This document shows positions 8,203 through 17,069 of a stretch of 64,000 bases of DNA, in pieces. The notes under the pieces are model-generated. The model had not been told where the DNA came from, ran no database searches, and saw only the letters and a program-made list of their open reading frames with translations. The translations under genes and the position numbers were made by a program. The DNA is from CAYUMU01 sp964445985 (GTDB lineage Bacteria > Planctomycetota > Planctomycetia > Pirellulales > S012-138). The stretch's first letter is position 1. Each line of letters opens with the position of its first letter. The stretch is taken from contig CAYUMU010000017.1 in the NCBI GenBank assembly GCA_964445985.1, positions 1 to 64,000 of the forward strand, given 5' to 3'.

Positions 8203-9093
8203 ATGCCGAGCCAACCTACGCGCCGTCAATTCCTCCAAGCCGCAAGCTGCCTGGCCGCTGCCGCGCTAACGCCAGGGCGCTTTGCCGTTGCCCAGGAAAA
8301 TCGAGAGTTCTTGCTCTCGCTCAGCGAGCTGTCGCTCAAGCGGCTGCTCGATTCCAAAGAGATCAACCACTTGGATTTCGTGGTGCTGGCCAAGAATGAG
8401 TTTGGCATCACGGCGGTCGAATATGCCAGCCCCTTCTTTGCCGGCAAGGAAGCCGACGAAAAATATCTCGATGCCATGAACGAGCGCGCCGCCGACCAAG
8501 GGGTGCGGCAGTTGCTCATTCGCGTGCAAGACCAGGGACAGTTGGGCGATACCGACGCGGCGCGCCGCCAGGACGCGCTTCTCAAACACCGCAAGTGGAT
8601 CGACGCGGCCAAGGTGCTCGGCTGCCACTCGATCGTGGTCGACGTGCCTACGGATGGCAAAGCCGACAGCCAGCACGAACGAACCGCCGAAGGCCTACGC
8701 GCCCTGTGCGAGTACGGCGAAAAACAGAAGATCAATGTGCTGGTTAACAACCGCGGCCTGACCGATGCCGCCTGGCTGATGCAGCTCATCAAGCTGGTGA
8801 AGCACTCCTCGTGCGGCAGCTACCTGTGCTTCGATGGCATTGCCGAAAACGCCCAACCGAGCAAGGTTTCGGGCCTCATTCCGTTCACCCGCGGCGTGTC
8901 GGCCACGGCCAGCGAGTTCGATCAGCAAGGCAACGAAAAGAACCGCGACTTCTTCCAACTGATGAACGTGGTGCTCGAAGCCGGCTATCGCGGCTACGTC
9001 GGCATTGAATACCTCGGTCAGAAACTGCCCGAGCGCGAAGGCATTACCGCCACGAAAGCCCTGCTAGAACGGGTACGAGCCCGGCGGGCCTAG
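8203..9093 (+). CDS. Tat-exported sugar phosphate isomerase/epimerase-like TIM-barrel protein
   Basis: 296 residues from ATG 8203. A Tat signal follows directly (TRRQFLQAASCLAAAA), which favours this start over the TTG at 8152 although that one has an AGGAG about 15 bases away. The mature part looks like the xylose-isomerase-like / AP endonuclease 2 barrel: KHRKWIDAAKVLGCHSIVVD, GEKQKINVLVNNRG, SYLCFDGIAENAQ and GYVGIEYLG. In planctomycetes such proteins are usually secreted and of unknown sugar or inositol substrate. Some metal-ligand positions of true isomerases are hard to place here, so activity is unproven. Confidence 0.75.
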   Translation: MPSQPTRRQFLQAASCLAAAALTPGRFAVAQENREFLLSLSELSLKRLLDSKEINHLDFVVLAKNEFGITAVEYASPFFAGKEADEKYLDAMNERAADQGVRQLLIRVQDQGQLGDTDAARRQDALLKHRKWIDAAKVLGCHSIVVDVPTDGKADSQHERTAEGLRALCEYGEKQKINVLVNNRGLTDAAWLMQLIKLVKHSSCGSYLCFDGIAENAQPSKVSGLIPFTRGVSATASEFDQQGNEKNRDFFQLMNVVLEAGYRGYVGIEYLGQKLPEREGITATKALLERVRARRA

Positions 9094-9099
9094 AGCCAC

Positions 9100-9116
9100 G
9101 TTCCGCTTGGCGGAAC
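9100..9116 (+). terminator. Hairpin after the TIM-barrel gene
   Basis: GTTCCGC, loop TTG, GCGGAAC: a perfect 7-bp stem six bases after the stop codon at 9093. No U-tract follows, so it is a possible terminator or 3'-end stabiliser. Confidence 0.4.
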
Positions 9117-9138
9117 AAAGCATTCACACCCCAAGGAG

Positions 9139-9149
9139 CGTATAATCTC
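9139..9149 (+). promoter_or_regulatory. Candidate -10 promoter element (GCGTATAAT)
   Basis: GCGTATAATCT lies in the gap before the unknown gene at 9331, with the same nine-base word as at 5129 and 44624. It is about 190 bases from the start codon, which would leave a long leader. Confidence 0.35.
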
Positions 9150-9330
9150 TTTGGCGGGACAAAACTCTTGCGCTTCATGAAGTTAGACACGGAAACTTTT
9201 GAGGCGTCTCAACGGCTGCGAGTGATTTTCATAAGTTCGGCTGTTGTAAAACGGAGTTGCTTTGTAAGTATCGGCCCTTTCGCACTGCGTGCGGTGCGGG
9301 CACGTTCACCTTCACGAAGGAGGAACTGAA

Positions 9331-9624
9331 ATGGATTATCGCTGGGCGCCATGCACGATCGAGAACACCGGTTTTAGTAGTGAACGCCGGTTTGAAGTAA
9401 AACTGGCTGACGGCAAGAAAGTTGTCGGAGCGGCATATATTGAATACTTTCAGGATGGAAACAAGCAGCCACTTCCCCAGGGCCACCCACCCTTCGGACA
9501 GGTGATCAAGGGGTTTGTGAAGTGTCGATTGATCAGCCGAGAAGGGAGCATGGCGAGCATCGAGTTTCCGGGCACGGATGTTTTTCAGGTTTCGCAGGAA
9601 ACGCTCGCGAGTTCCTGCACCTAA
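9331..9624 (+). CDS. Hypothetical protein upstream of the dCTP deaminase-like gene
   Basis: 97 residues from ATG 9331, which has a strong GGAGGA site; the frame opens earlier at 9289 without support. The composition suggests a small beta-rich soluble domain (RRFEVKLADGKKVVGAAYIEYF, then SMASIEFPGTDVFQVS). No family was recognised. It is 10 bases ahead of the dCTP deaminase-like gene and probably cotranscribed with it. Both lie in a stretch that reads less GC-rich than the neighbours, with codons such as AAA, GAA and TTT more frequent, which may mark recent acquisition. Confidence 0.7.
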   Translation: MDYRWAPCTIENTGFSSERRFEVKLADGKKVVGAAYIEYFQDGNKQPLPQGHPPFGQVIKGFVKCRLISREGSMASIEFPGTDVFQVSQETLASSCT

Positions 9625-9634
9625 GGGGGCGCCG

Positions 9635-10265
9635 ATGTATCTTTCGGATCGCGATCTTGAATATGCAATCGAATGTGGCAAATTGGTTTTTGATCCCCGG
9701 CCAGAGAAAATCGATGCGACTTCGATCGACCTTCACTTAGACGCGATTACGGAAGCAAAGATCTGGAATGTGGCCAAGTTCGCGAACGATGAGTCCGCTC
9801 GCGGACGGACAAGGCCAGAACTAAGAATCGCTCAGTACAACCTTGCGACGTTTGGCGAGGGTTACTTATGTGCTCCACCCGAAGATAGCGCCGATTCACT
9901 CGACCTGGTTGTAAAACGCGGACATCAAATCATTGTGCGGCCACACGGTTTCCTGCTGTGGCAGACACGAGAGGTCGTTGGCACAAATGCCGACAAAAAT
10001 GCAGACCTCATCTGCTTTGTGGATGGCAAGAGCACAAGGGCCAGGGCTGGCATCTTGGTGCATCTTGACCGCCCCCACCATCCACACCACGTGGAAGGGC
10101 AAGATCACGCTTGAAATCGCGAACCTGGGACCGTTCGACGTCATTCTCGAAGCGGGGGACGTTATTGCACAACTCACGGTTGCAAAGGTTACGAGCCCTC
10201 CGCAAAAGACCGTGACCGGCAACTCGGTCACGGTTGGGCAAACATCGGTAAGCGGAAAGTCGTGA
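9635..10265 (+). pseudogene. dcd: dCTP deaminase-like gene with a frameshift
   Basis: dCTP deaminase makes dUTP from dCTP. The first frame (from ATG 9635) encodes MYLSDRDLEYAIECGKL, TSIDLHLD and the catalytic-type segment FVDGKSTRARAGILVH, then leaves the family and stops at 10114. The homologous continuation (TAPTIHTTWKGKITLEI, ANLGPFDVILEAGDVIAQL, ending about QTSVSG) lies one frame on and stops at 10265. One extra base near 10067 explains the break: removing it restores HLTAPTIH. The Ser/Arg motif and the catalytic Glu in ITLEIANLGP are both kept, so the lesion is recent, a sequencing error, or a programmed shift. Joined, the product is about 209 residues, near normal length. Confidence 0.8.
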
Positions 10266-10304
10266 CCACCGAGGCGCCTGATGCCCCCCATGTGAGTCGC
10301 CCCC

Positions 10305-11285
10305 TTAGCGGTAAGGGCTCCAGCTCGGTCGCCGCGAGGCTTCCCTGGCTGGCACTTCTTCCGGCTCGTCGGCCGGCTTGGCGCGAACCGGCTCTGGCTC
10401 GCGATTGGTTTCTGGCACCAGCAGCGGCGGGGCCGGCGGTTCCAGACTGGTGGCCGAGCTCTTCGATTGGCGCGGCGAACCGCTCGAAAGGGCCACCGTC
10501 ACGGGTAGTTCCGCTCGCAGTTCGCGCCCGTCGGGCACCACGTATCGCACATACAACCGCAGGTCGCTGTGTTCCGGACGTTTGCCCGACCAGGGAAGCT
10601 GAAAGCGGATGCGGCCGTCGGGCGATTTATCGAGCCGGCCCTGAATTTCGCTGGTGGTGAAGGTCCACACGCCCACTTGCGCCGCGGTTTGCCGCTGGCG
10701 GTCGCCCTGGTAGCGATCGAGCAATTCCTGGTCCCAGGCGGCAATAGCCACGTGCCCCGCGGCGGCGATCAGTTTACCCGAGGCATCGCGGGGCTCGAGC
10801 ACCACGCTCAGGCCGTCGCCCGCGGCCGCACGGCTGTGAGCAAGCCCAGCGGTTTCTTCGGAGTTGATCGTAAGATAAGAGATTCTCGACGAGGTGGAGG
10901 TGGGCAGCATGCCGCGGCCCGCCGACCCACTGCGACCTTGGAAGCGGGGGGCCGATGGCAAATTCCTGCGATCAGGATCATTGGGATCCACGGGATCGCC
11001 GAGGTCGATTTCGGGGCCCACCGGATCATCATCTCGCGGCCGGTCGCTGGATCGCGAGCCTGACGACGAGGAGCGATCCTTGTTTTCTTTGGCGAGTTTT
11101 TCGTCTTCGCAGGCCCGCTCCAGTTTCGACTGGCGCTGAGCCAACTCGATTTCTAGCTGCAGAATGCGCTCGTTGAGCGCGTAGTTTTCCAGCTCGAGCG
11201 GTTCGGTGCTGGGACCGCGATTGCGGCAGCCAATGAAGGTGGCCAGCATGAGCAGTAGTAGACAAAGACGGAACATCATGTTCAT
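10305..11285 (-). CDS. Predicted lipoprotein with coiled-coil N-terminus
   Basis: 326 residues from ATG 11285; a TTG three codons earlier is less likely. The N-terminus is a lipoprotein-type signal (MMFRLCLLLLMLATFIGC) ending at Cys20, so it is probably membrane-anchored. A short coiled coil follows (NYALNERILQLEIELAQRQ), then a low-complexity acidic and Ser/Asp/Pro stretch, then a beta-rich domain of about 130 residues (GHVAIAAWDQEL, TSEIQGRLDKSPDGRIRF, DLRLYVRYVVPDGRELRAE), and a Pro/Glu-rich tail. No named family was recognised. It is the last gene of the minus-strand group downstream of clpP but separated by 422 bases. Confidence 0.75.
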   Translation of the reverse strand: MNMMFRLCLLLLMLATFIGCRNRGPSTEPLELENYALNERILQLEIELAQRQSKLERACEDEKLAKENKDRSSSSGSRSSDRPRDDDPVGPEIDLGDPVDPNDPDRRNLPSAPRFQGRSGSAGRGMLPTSTSSRISYLTINSEETAGLAHSRAAAGDGLSVVLEPRDASGKLIAAAGHVAIAAWDQELLDRYQGDRQRQTAAQVGVWTFTTSEIQGRLDKSPDGRIRFQLPWSGKRPEHSDLRLYVRYVVPDGRELRAELPVTVALSSGSPRQSKSSATSLEPPAPPLLVPETNREPEPVRAKPADEPEEVPAREASRRPSWSPYR

Positions 11286-11707
11286 CTCGCGCAAGCGATG
11301 AAGCCCGATGGATCCTGCCGGGCTGGAATTCCTGCACTGGTTAGCTTTTTACGTGACGTCGAAAAGCAACTTCTCGATTCAAGACGTGATGCCGGGCCGC
11401 TGGCAACAGCGGCGTTCGATCCGCTGCTCCCTGAATTCTCGCCCCCGTCTTCACGAGGGCAGGCGGTTCGCGGGAATGGCAGGGTCGATTTGGCTAACGG
11501 TCGATTCGTTCGGATGGGTCGCCGCTGGCGGGATTGCGGGCGAGGCGATTAGTACGCCAGAACCGCCGCGCTGGCAAGACGGGAATACGCCCCGCGCGGC
11601 AAAGAACCTACAGGATTTGCAGATTGGCAGCGCCAGCAACGCTGGAATGACCAGCGCCGCTGGAATGACGATCGCACGCCTGGCGGCAGAAGTGCCGCGA
11701 GTAGCGA
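11286..11707. other. Intergenic region, 422 bases, with repeat family B copy 2
   Basis: No convincing gene in either strand. It holds the family B repeat at 11441-11482 and a short direct repeat of CGCTGGAATGAC at about 11640 and 11659. The rest shows nothing recognisable. Confidence 0.6.
11441..11482. repeat. Repeat family B, copy 2
   Basis: GCCCCCGTCTTCACGAGGGC followed by AGGCGGTTCGCGGGAATGG; same core as 1582-1623 and the complement of 41259-41308. Confidence 0.65.
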
Positions 11708-12304
11708 TTACTTGGTGGCAGCAGGCATCTTATCGATCACCTGGTCGATCAGCCCATAAACCTGGGCTTCTTCGGCCGCCATGAAGTTGTCGCGATCGGT
11801 GTCTTGTTCGATCTTTTCCAACGGATGGCCGGTGTGTTTGATCAAGATGCGGTTGAGCCGCTCCTTGATTTTGCGCAGCTCCTTCACGTGGATTTCGATC
11901 TCGTGGGCCGTGCCTTCCATGCCAGCCAGGGGCTGGTGGATCATGATCCGCGAGTTGGGGAGCGCGAACCGCTTGCCGGCGGCGCCGGCCGTGAGCAGCA
12001 GGGCGCCCATGCTGGCACATTGGCCAATGCAGTAGGTCGCCACATCGCAGTTGATGAACTGCATGGTGTCGTAAATGGCCAGGCCCGAGGTGACGCTGCC
12101 ACCGGGCGAATTGATGTACAGGTGGACGTCGGCCTTGGGGTCTTCCGACTGCAAGAACAGCAGTTGGGCAACCACGCAGTTGGCAACTTCGTCGTTAATG
12201 GCGGTGCCGAGGAACACAATGCGGTCGGACAACAGCCGACTGTAAATGTCCATCGCCCGTTCATCACGGCCGCTTTTTTCAACTACAAATGGGATCAGTG
12301 GCAT
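11708..12304 (-). CDS. clpP: ATP-dependent Clp protease proteolytic subunit (second of two)
   Basis: 198 residues from ATG 12304; the longer frame to 12433 adds an unlike leader. ClpP is the serine peptidase that forms a tetradecameric barrel and degrades proteins fed by ClpX or ClpA/C. Catalytic Ser98 is in GQCASMGALLL and His123 in RIMIHQP, with the Asp in EQDTDRDNF. The oligomer and substrate-groove motif YINSPGGSVTSGLAIYDTMQ is intact. It follows another clpP (12509-13129) by about 200 bases on the same strand; the two differ clearly, so they probably form ClpP1/ClpP2 heteromers or separate rings. No clpX is within the window. Confidence 0.96.
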   Translation of the reverse strand: MPLIPFVVEKSGRDERAMDIYSRLLSDRIVFLGTAINDEVANCVVAQLLFLQSEDPKADVHLYINSPGGSVTSGLAIYDTMQFINCDVATYCIGQCASMGALLLTAGAAGKRFALPNSRIMIHQPLAGMEGTAHEIEIHVKELRKIKERLNRILIKHTGHPLEKIEQDTDRDNFMAAEEAQVYGLIDQVIDKMPAATK

Positions 12305-12508
12305 AATCGTATCGCTCCGTCGGCAGCGGGCGTAAATTGGCAGTTCGGTAAAACGGGATGCGGCGAAACAGTTGCCGGCCCCGCACGTTCGCTGTGGGCT
12401 GGTGGAGTATTTCCCGGACTCCGCCCAGCTCACCGGCAGGTTCCCACGAGGTTTCTGGGGGGCCTGACTGTGGCGTTGCGGGCGGATCGGGGAGGTACAG
12501 CTTGAGCG

Positions 12509-13129
12509 TTATTCGTTGTTCTCTTCGTTTTCGGACTGCTTCTTAAGCACGTCATCCACAATGCCGTACTCTTTGCCTTCCACGGCGTTCATGTAGAAAT
12601 CGCGATCCGTATCTTTGCTGATGCGGGCGATATCTTGACCGGTGTGGCGGGCCAGAATTTCATCCAACCGCTGGCGCTCTTTGATGATTTCGAGCGCTTG
12701 AATTTCGATATCCGAAACCTGGCCGCCGACCTGCCCATAGGGCTGGTGGATCATGATTTTGGAGTGGGGCAATGCAAAGCGTTTGCCTTTGCTGCCACCG
12801 GCCAGGAGCACCGCTCCGCCGCTGGCGGCCAGGCCCACGCAGTAGGTCGCCACGGCGCACGACAGCATTTGCATGGTGTCGTAAATGGCGAGCGTGGCGG
12901 TCACGCTGCCGCCCGGCGAATTGATGTAGAAATGGATATCTTTGCGGCGGTTCTCGCTTTGGAGATACAGCAACTGCATGATGATGCCATTGGCGCTGGC
13001 ATCGTAGATCGGCCCTTGCAGAAAGATAATCCGGTTTTCCAGCAGCAGGTCGGCCAGCGTCATGGGCCGTTGGCGCTGGTAATCGCGGTAGGCCAAAACG
13101 GGATCGAACACCTGCGAAAACTCATTCAT
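12509..13129 (-). CDS. clpP: ATP-dependent Clp protease proteolytic subunit (first of two)
   Basis: 206 residues from ATG 13129. The N-terminal extension MNEFSQVFDPVLAYRDYQ is longer than in the second copy. The catalytic Ser103 motif is CVGLAASGGAVLL, where Gly replaces the usual Met after Ser, and His128 is in KIMIHQP; the Asp lies in SKDTDRDFY. The segment YINSPGGSVTATLAIYDTMQ is kept. The C-terminus is acidic (KKQSENEENNE). It lies between tig and the second clpP on the minus strand, so it is likely a proteostasis operon, though 421 bases separate it from tig and an internal promoter is plausible. Confidence 0.96.
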   Translation of the reverse strand: MNEFSQVFDPVLAYRDYQRQRPMTLADLLLENRIIFLQGPIYDASANGIIMQLLYLQSENRRKDIHFYINSPGGSVTATLAIYDTMQMLSCAVATYCVGLAASGGAVLLAGGSKGKRFALPHSKIMIHQPYGQVGGQVSDIEIQALEIIKERQRLDEILARHTGQDIARISKDTDRDFYMNAVEGKEYGIVDDVLKKQSENEENNE

Positions 13130-13550
13130 GGTCGCAACCTTGTATGCGTGTGCGGGGCACAACTTTTGGCATCGATGTGCGGAGCACGATCATCAATATT
13201 CAAACGCCACGCGGCCCGCGGGGCGGCAACCAACCTGGCTGCTCGTTGCAAGAGAATCGGCGTAACCAACAGCGGAAAATACGGAAGGAGTCGGATCGTT
13301 GCTCCAGAACCAGGGGAAGCTGTTTCCGCTGGGGTTGGGCAAAGCGCCGGACTCCCCGGCTGGCTTTCCTTGAAACGCGCGACCCACCTGTCACGGGGGC
13401 GTTGGCAAATTCTACGGCGGTTTCCCTTGTCAGACTAGATGACTACCGGCGGAACGAGCCGCTGGATCGAAAGAAACCCGAGATAAAATATTCCGCTGGC
13501 GGATAACGGGGCGCGAAAACCGGGCTGACGCAACCGCCATCCGGAGCACG
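13130..13550. other. Intergenic region between trigger factor and clpP, 421 bases
   Basis: No gene or clear hairpin terminator seen on either strand. It should carry the clpP promoter on the minus strand, but no -35/-10 pair could be read with confidence. Confidence 0.5.
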
Positions 13551-15056
13551 TCACTCGGCGTCGCCGCTGGAACTGTCACTTTCTTGGGCTTCGCTGGCGC
13601 TTTCCACCGGTTCCCCGGCGGCCGCGTGGGTTAGCGGCACATCGCGCGCACTGGGCATTTCGAACGGCACGTCTTTGAAGGTGGCGTGCGACAGAATGAG
13701 ATCAATGGTCTTGCGTTCAATGATCTGGTTTCGCAGGGCATCCATCTGACCCTGCTTCTCCAACCGAGCACGCACGCGACGAGGGGATTCTTCCAATTGA
13801 CGAGCGATCAGGCTGATTTCGTCGTCGTAGTCTTGCTGCGACTCCTCAATTTTTTCTTCCTCGGCAATCCGCTCGAGGATGAAGTGCTCACGCAGTGCCA
13901 GCGAGGTGGCTTCGCGGCTGTTTTGACGCAACTCGTTGGAGTGCGCCTTGATTTCCTGGTCGGTGAAGCCGCTGCGGCGCAGTTCGAGAATGTGCCGCTG
14001 CAACTCGCGAATCGCCTGGCGGCGAAGCAACTCCGGCGGCAACTCCCAATCGGCAGACTCGACGAGGGCCTTGATCACCTGTTCGCGGGTGCGACGGCGT
14101 TGATCGTATTCCACCCGACGTTCCAAATTGCGGCGCACCGCCGTGCGGAGGTCTTCCTCGGACTCGAAGCCGCCGATCTCTTCCAGGATGTCGGGCGTGA
14201 GCTTGGGCAGCTCCAGCTTTTTGACTTCGAGGATCTTGAAGACCGCCTTGATTTCTTTGCCCCGCAAATCCGCGTTGGGGGCGTCTTGCGACAGCGTGAA
14301 CGTGGCTTCGCGGGTGTCTCCCACCTTGGCGCCGGTCATGAGCTTGCCAAAGCTGGCAATCGTGCCATCGACGAGGGTTAGCCGCTCGCGAATCACCAGC
14401 AATTCTTCTTCGACGTTGCTCAGCAACTGGTCGCCATCGAAGAACTCAATATCCACGGCAACATAGTCGCCCAGGCTGGCGGGGCTCTCGACAGGCACAT
14501 GCCGGCAATGACGGAACAAGATATCCTGCAGCCGGGTGTCGATTTCTTCCTCGGAAAAATCGCGCACGGGGCGCTCGATTTCCAGGCCCTTCCAATTGGG
14601 CAGATCGAACTCCGGGCGAACTTCGAGGTTGAACTCGAAGGTCATGGAGCCCTCTTCGGGCACCTCGATCGCGGCGGGGTTCAGATCGGGCTCGCTGATG
14701 GCGGCCAACTTGTTTTCTTCGGTTACCTGGCTCACGCTGTCGACCAGCAGCGAGCCTTTCACCTGATCGGCCACGTCTTTGCGATACCGGCTTTCGACCA
14801 GTTTGCGGGGAGCGCGGCCGGAGCGGAAGCCCGGCACGACCGCCGAAGGCATCATTTCGCTGAATGCCTCGTTGAAATAGCGGTCAATGTCCTCGCGGGG
14901 AATGGTCACCGTGATGTGGCGCTCGCACGCCCCACGGCTATCGATCTCCACCTTGAGCTCCAAGCGCGCCTTTTCGTCGCCACCTTCGGGAGTGGCGCCT
15001 TCGGCATTGGCCTGGTTGTCCGCCGTGGTGTCGTCGATCGATTCGTCCGCAGCCAT
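13551..15056 (-). CDS. tig: Trigger factor (ribosome-associated chaperone / peptidyl-prolyl isomerase)
   Basis: 501 residues from ATG 15056; the open frame runs on through the tRNA gene, which rules out the longer reading. The ribosome-binding signature is conserved as VVPGFRSGRAPRKLVESRY (usual form GFRxGKxP). The family's order of ribosome-binding domain, FKBP-like domain (about 210-300) and long helical C-terminal arms is seen. A 40-residue Asp/Glu/Ala-rich N-terminal extension and a Ser/Asp-rich tail (SASEAQESDSSSGDAE) make it longer than E. coli Tig. It lies upstream of two clpP genes, the usual partnership. Confidence 0.95.
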   Translation of the reverse strand: MAADESIDDTTADNQANAEGATPEGGDEKARLELKVEIDSRGACERHITVTIPREDIDRYFNEAFSEMMPSAVVPGFRSGRAPRKLVESRYRKDVADQVKGSLLVDSVSQVTEENKLAAISEPDLNPAAIEVPEEGSMTFEFNLEVRPEFDLPNWKGLEIERPVRDFSEEEIDTRLQDILFRHCRHVPVESPASLGDYVAVDIEFFDGDQLLSNVEEELLVIRERLTLVDGTIASFGKLMTGAKVGDTREATFTLSQDAPNADLRGKEIKAVFKILEVKKLELPKLTPDILEEIGGFESEEDLRTAVRRNLERRVEYDQRRRTREQVIKALVESADWELPPELLRRQAIRELQRHILELRRSGFTDQEIKAHSNELRQNSREATSLALREHFILERIAEEEKIEESQQDYDDEISLIARQLEESPRRVRARLEKQGQMDALRNQIIERKTIDLILSHATFKDVPFEMPSARDVPLTHAAAGEPVESASEAQESDSSSGDAE

Positions 15057-15124
15057 TTGAAAGTTGCTTTCTGCTATGTTCTGGATAGCAAACTCCCCAG
15101 GCAATTGCGGCCTAGGGAGCGAAG

Positions 15125-15197
15125 AGCGGGTGATGGGATTCGAACCCACGACAACAACGTTGGCAACGTTGTGCTCTACCAACTGAGCTACACCCGC
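15125..15197 (-). tRNA. tRNA-Gly, anticodon GCC
   Basis: The minus strand folds into a full cloverleaf: acceptor GCGGGTG/CACCCGC, D-arm GCTC-AGTTGGTA-GAGC, anticodon stem CAACG/CGTTG with loop TTGCCAA (anticodon GCC), and T-arm GTGGG-TTCGAAT-CCCAT. The discriminator is T at 15125, and CCA is not encoded. It is 68 bases upstream of tig on the same strand and may be cotranscribed. Confidence 0.97.
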
Positions 15198-15515
15198 GTA
15201 GCGATAGGTAGGTGAGACCGGCAATTATAGGACCAACCTCTTCACGTGCAAGAGGCACAATCGCAGGTTCCCTAACCGTTTTTCTCCCCCCGTTGCTCTC
15301 AGACAAAATGTAGCCGGTGATGGTCGCCAAGGAAAGAGGATGCGAGCCGAGACGGCGCGGAACCTGAGGAAATTCCCCGACTTGCCGAAATAGTGGCCGT
15401 GCGCCGCCAGCCCTCCTGTTTGGCAAGCCGGCAAGCACCTTGCCTGGCAGCCAACTGGGGCCTCGCGAACGAACACGCCCCCCCTCCCAACTGCGGGCAA
15501 ACTCGCTGGGGCGAG
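15198..15515. other. Intergenic region, 318 bases
   Basis: Lies between the tRNA-Gly and an unknown envelope gene on the same strand. The tRNA promoter should be here on the minus strand; no reliable boxes or repeats were seen. Confidence 0.4.
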
Positions 15516-16307
15516 CTATTTGGGAGAGCTGATCCTGTTTTTGCGAGGAAACGAGACGACCACCTGATCGAACTTATCGCCTCGCAACTCATTAAAAATG
15601 GTTAGTTGCTGGGGCGTAAGAATTTGTTGCAGACTCGTCTCGATGAACCGATCGAGATCGCCGAGCCGGTTACGCAGTTCCTGGCTGGAAACGCGGTTGT
15701 ATTGAGCGTCGGTCATGATCGAGCGGCGGCCGCTGCTCCATTGGGTTTCCAGGTGCTGAATGCCGGAAATTTGGTGCTCCGTCATCGCCAACCGGGCTTG
15801 CACGCCGGCATCGTAGAGGGCCTTGATCCCGCGCAATTGCACGGCAATTTGCGACAGACGCTGCCACTGTTCCGCGCGCAGCACATCCCTTACTTCATGC
15901 GATGCGTCGTAAGCCTGCTCCTTGAGCCGGGCAGGCATTTCTTCCAGCATGCGGTCCCGCTCTTCCATCGTGTGGGCCTGGCGCATTTCGAGCAAATAAC
16001 GGCGACGAGCATCGACCGAATTCGCGGAAATTTGACTAAGCAACGCCAATTGCTGCTCGTCGAGCTTCAGGGCCTGCTGAATTTGCGGATTTCGAATCAG
16101 CGAGAGGGGTGACGTGTTGCCAAAGCCTGGCAGAGGAGCGGCCGCGGCATCCGCGACGGGAGACGCCATGGGAGCCAATCCCTCGTCATCCTGCGACAAC
16201 CGGGGAACAATCTCCTCGGGTGGCGAGGGCGTTTCCACCTTGGGCAACCAAATCGCGAGCGATAAGGGCAATACCAAACACAGTGCGTCTTGGGCACGAA
16301 ACGACAT
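15516..16307 (-). CDS. Membrane-anchored hypothetical protein with helical periplasmic domain
   Basis: 263 residues from ATG 16307 (AGGG nine bases upstream). It starts with a hydrophobic anchor (LCLVLPLSLAIWLPKV), then a Pro/Asp/Ala-rich linker, and from about residue 75 a long helical region rich in Gln, Arg, Glu and Leu (LIRNPQIQQALKLDEQQLALL, ARRRYLLEMRQAHTMEERDRM). Near the end is LQQILTPQQLTIFNELRG. The LTPQQ-type helix resembles Spy/CpxP-like and planctomycete periplasmic proteins, but the match is weak. No catalytic residues seen. Confidence 0.65.
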   Translation of the reverse strand: MSFRAQDALCLVLPLSLAIWLPKVETPSPPEEIVPRLSQDDEGLAPMASPVADAAAAPLPGFGNTSPLSLIRNPQIQQALKLDEQQLALLSQISANSVDARRRYLLEMRQAHTMEERDRMLEEMPARLKEQAYDASHEVRDVLRAEQWQRLSQIAVQLRGIKALYDAGVQARLAMTEHQISGIQHLETQWSSGRRSIMTDAQYNRVSSQELRNRLGDLDRFIETSLQQILTPQQLTIFNELRGDKFDQVVVSFPRKNRISSPK

Positions 16308-16508
16308 GGGCCAGACCCTGCTAATTCCTGGAACACGACGAGCGAACGAACGCCGCTGGTGAAAGTCGTGGCTGGACAGCATAAATGAAGCCTGGGAAGG
16401 CTGTAAAGTATTTTCGCGAGAAATTCGCCACATCGAGCCACCCATCAAGGGGGTGTGCCGATGCCTTTCTCAGCCCTTTGCCCCGCGCGGGGACCAAGCC
16501 TTGGGGCT

Positions 16509-17069
16509 TTAGTCGTTGTGCTTTTGCCGTAAACGGGGCGAAAGCCGCAGCATGAGGTGGATTCGCTCGAACTCGTTCAGCCAATCTTGAACCACGTTGT
16601 TCAACAAGGGCTGGTCGATGACCAGGCCGGTGGGGCAACTGGGGCCGAGTTGATCGGCGGCCATTTGCCGGTACTTGCTCAAGGTGCGGTCCCCATGCAA
16701 GCCGCAAAACTGGCCATCTTCGTTGAGAAACACCAACGCCGGCACCCGAGCGCCACCGCACAGGCGGATCGCTCCGGCCAGGTCGGCGGCGGCATCGCGG
16801 TCGAAGTAGCGAACGTTGATCTGTTCGTTGACGGCCGAAAAGTGGTCAAACACTGGGCATTGATTCACACAGTCGCCACACCAGGCGCCCGCCAGGCAGA
16901 TGACGTTCATGCGGCGGGTGAAACTCTCGAGGAGCGCGGTTTGGGCGGGGGTGAGCGTAATTCGTTCGTGAACGGCCTGCCAGCGTTCGCGGTGGCCCGC
17001 TTCGCCGTACTTGTTCAGGAACTCGCGATAGGGGAGCCCTTGGGGGAGTGCTGAGGCAAAATCGTACAT
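16509..17069 (-). CDS. Thioredoxin family protein
   Basis: 186 residues from ATG 17069, with AGGAG at good spacing; the upstream open frame to 17303 has no support. The redox centre is WCGDC (Cys64, Cys67), preceded by ICLAGA, and a further Cys71 follows. The thioredoxin-fold cis-Pro is in ARVPALVFLNEDG. An N-terminal helical part (LPQGLPYREFLNKYGEAGHR) precedes the fold, and no signal peptide is seen, so it is probably cytoplasmic. This looks like the cytoplasmic thioredoxin-like proteins that carry WCGDC instead of WCGPC. Partner unknown. Confidence 0.88.
   Translation of the reverse strand: MYDFASALPQGLPYREFLNKYGEAGHRERWQAVHERITLTPAQTALLESFTRRMNVICLAGAWCGDCVNQCPVFDHFSAVNEQINVRYFDRDAAADLAGAIRLCGGARVPALVFLNEDGQFCGLHGDRTLSKYRQMAADQLGPSCPTGLVIDQPLLNNVVQDWLNEFERIHLMLRLSPRLRQKHND

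Noticed and set aside
13551..15224. Long reading of trigger factor through the tRNA gene
   Set aside because: The extra N-terminus is translated tRNA-Gly sequence; ATG 15056 is the sensible start.
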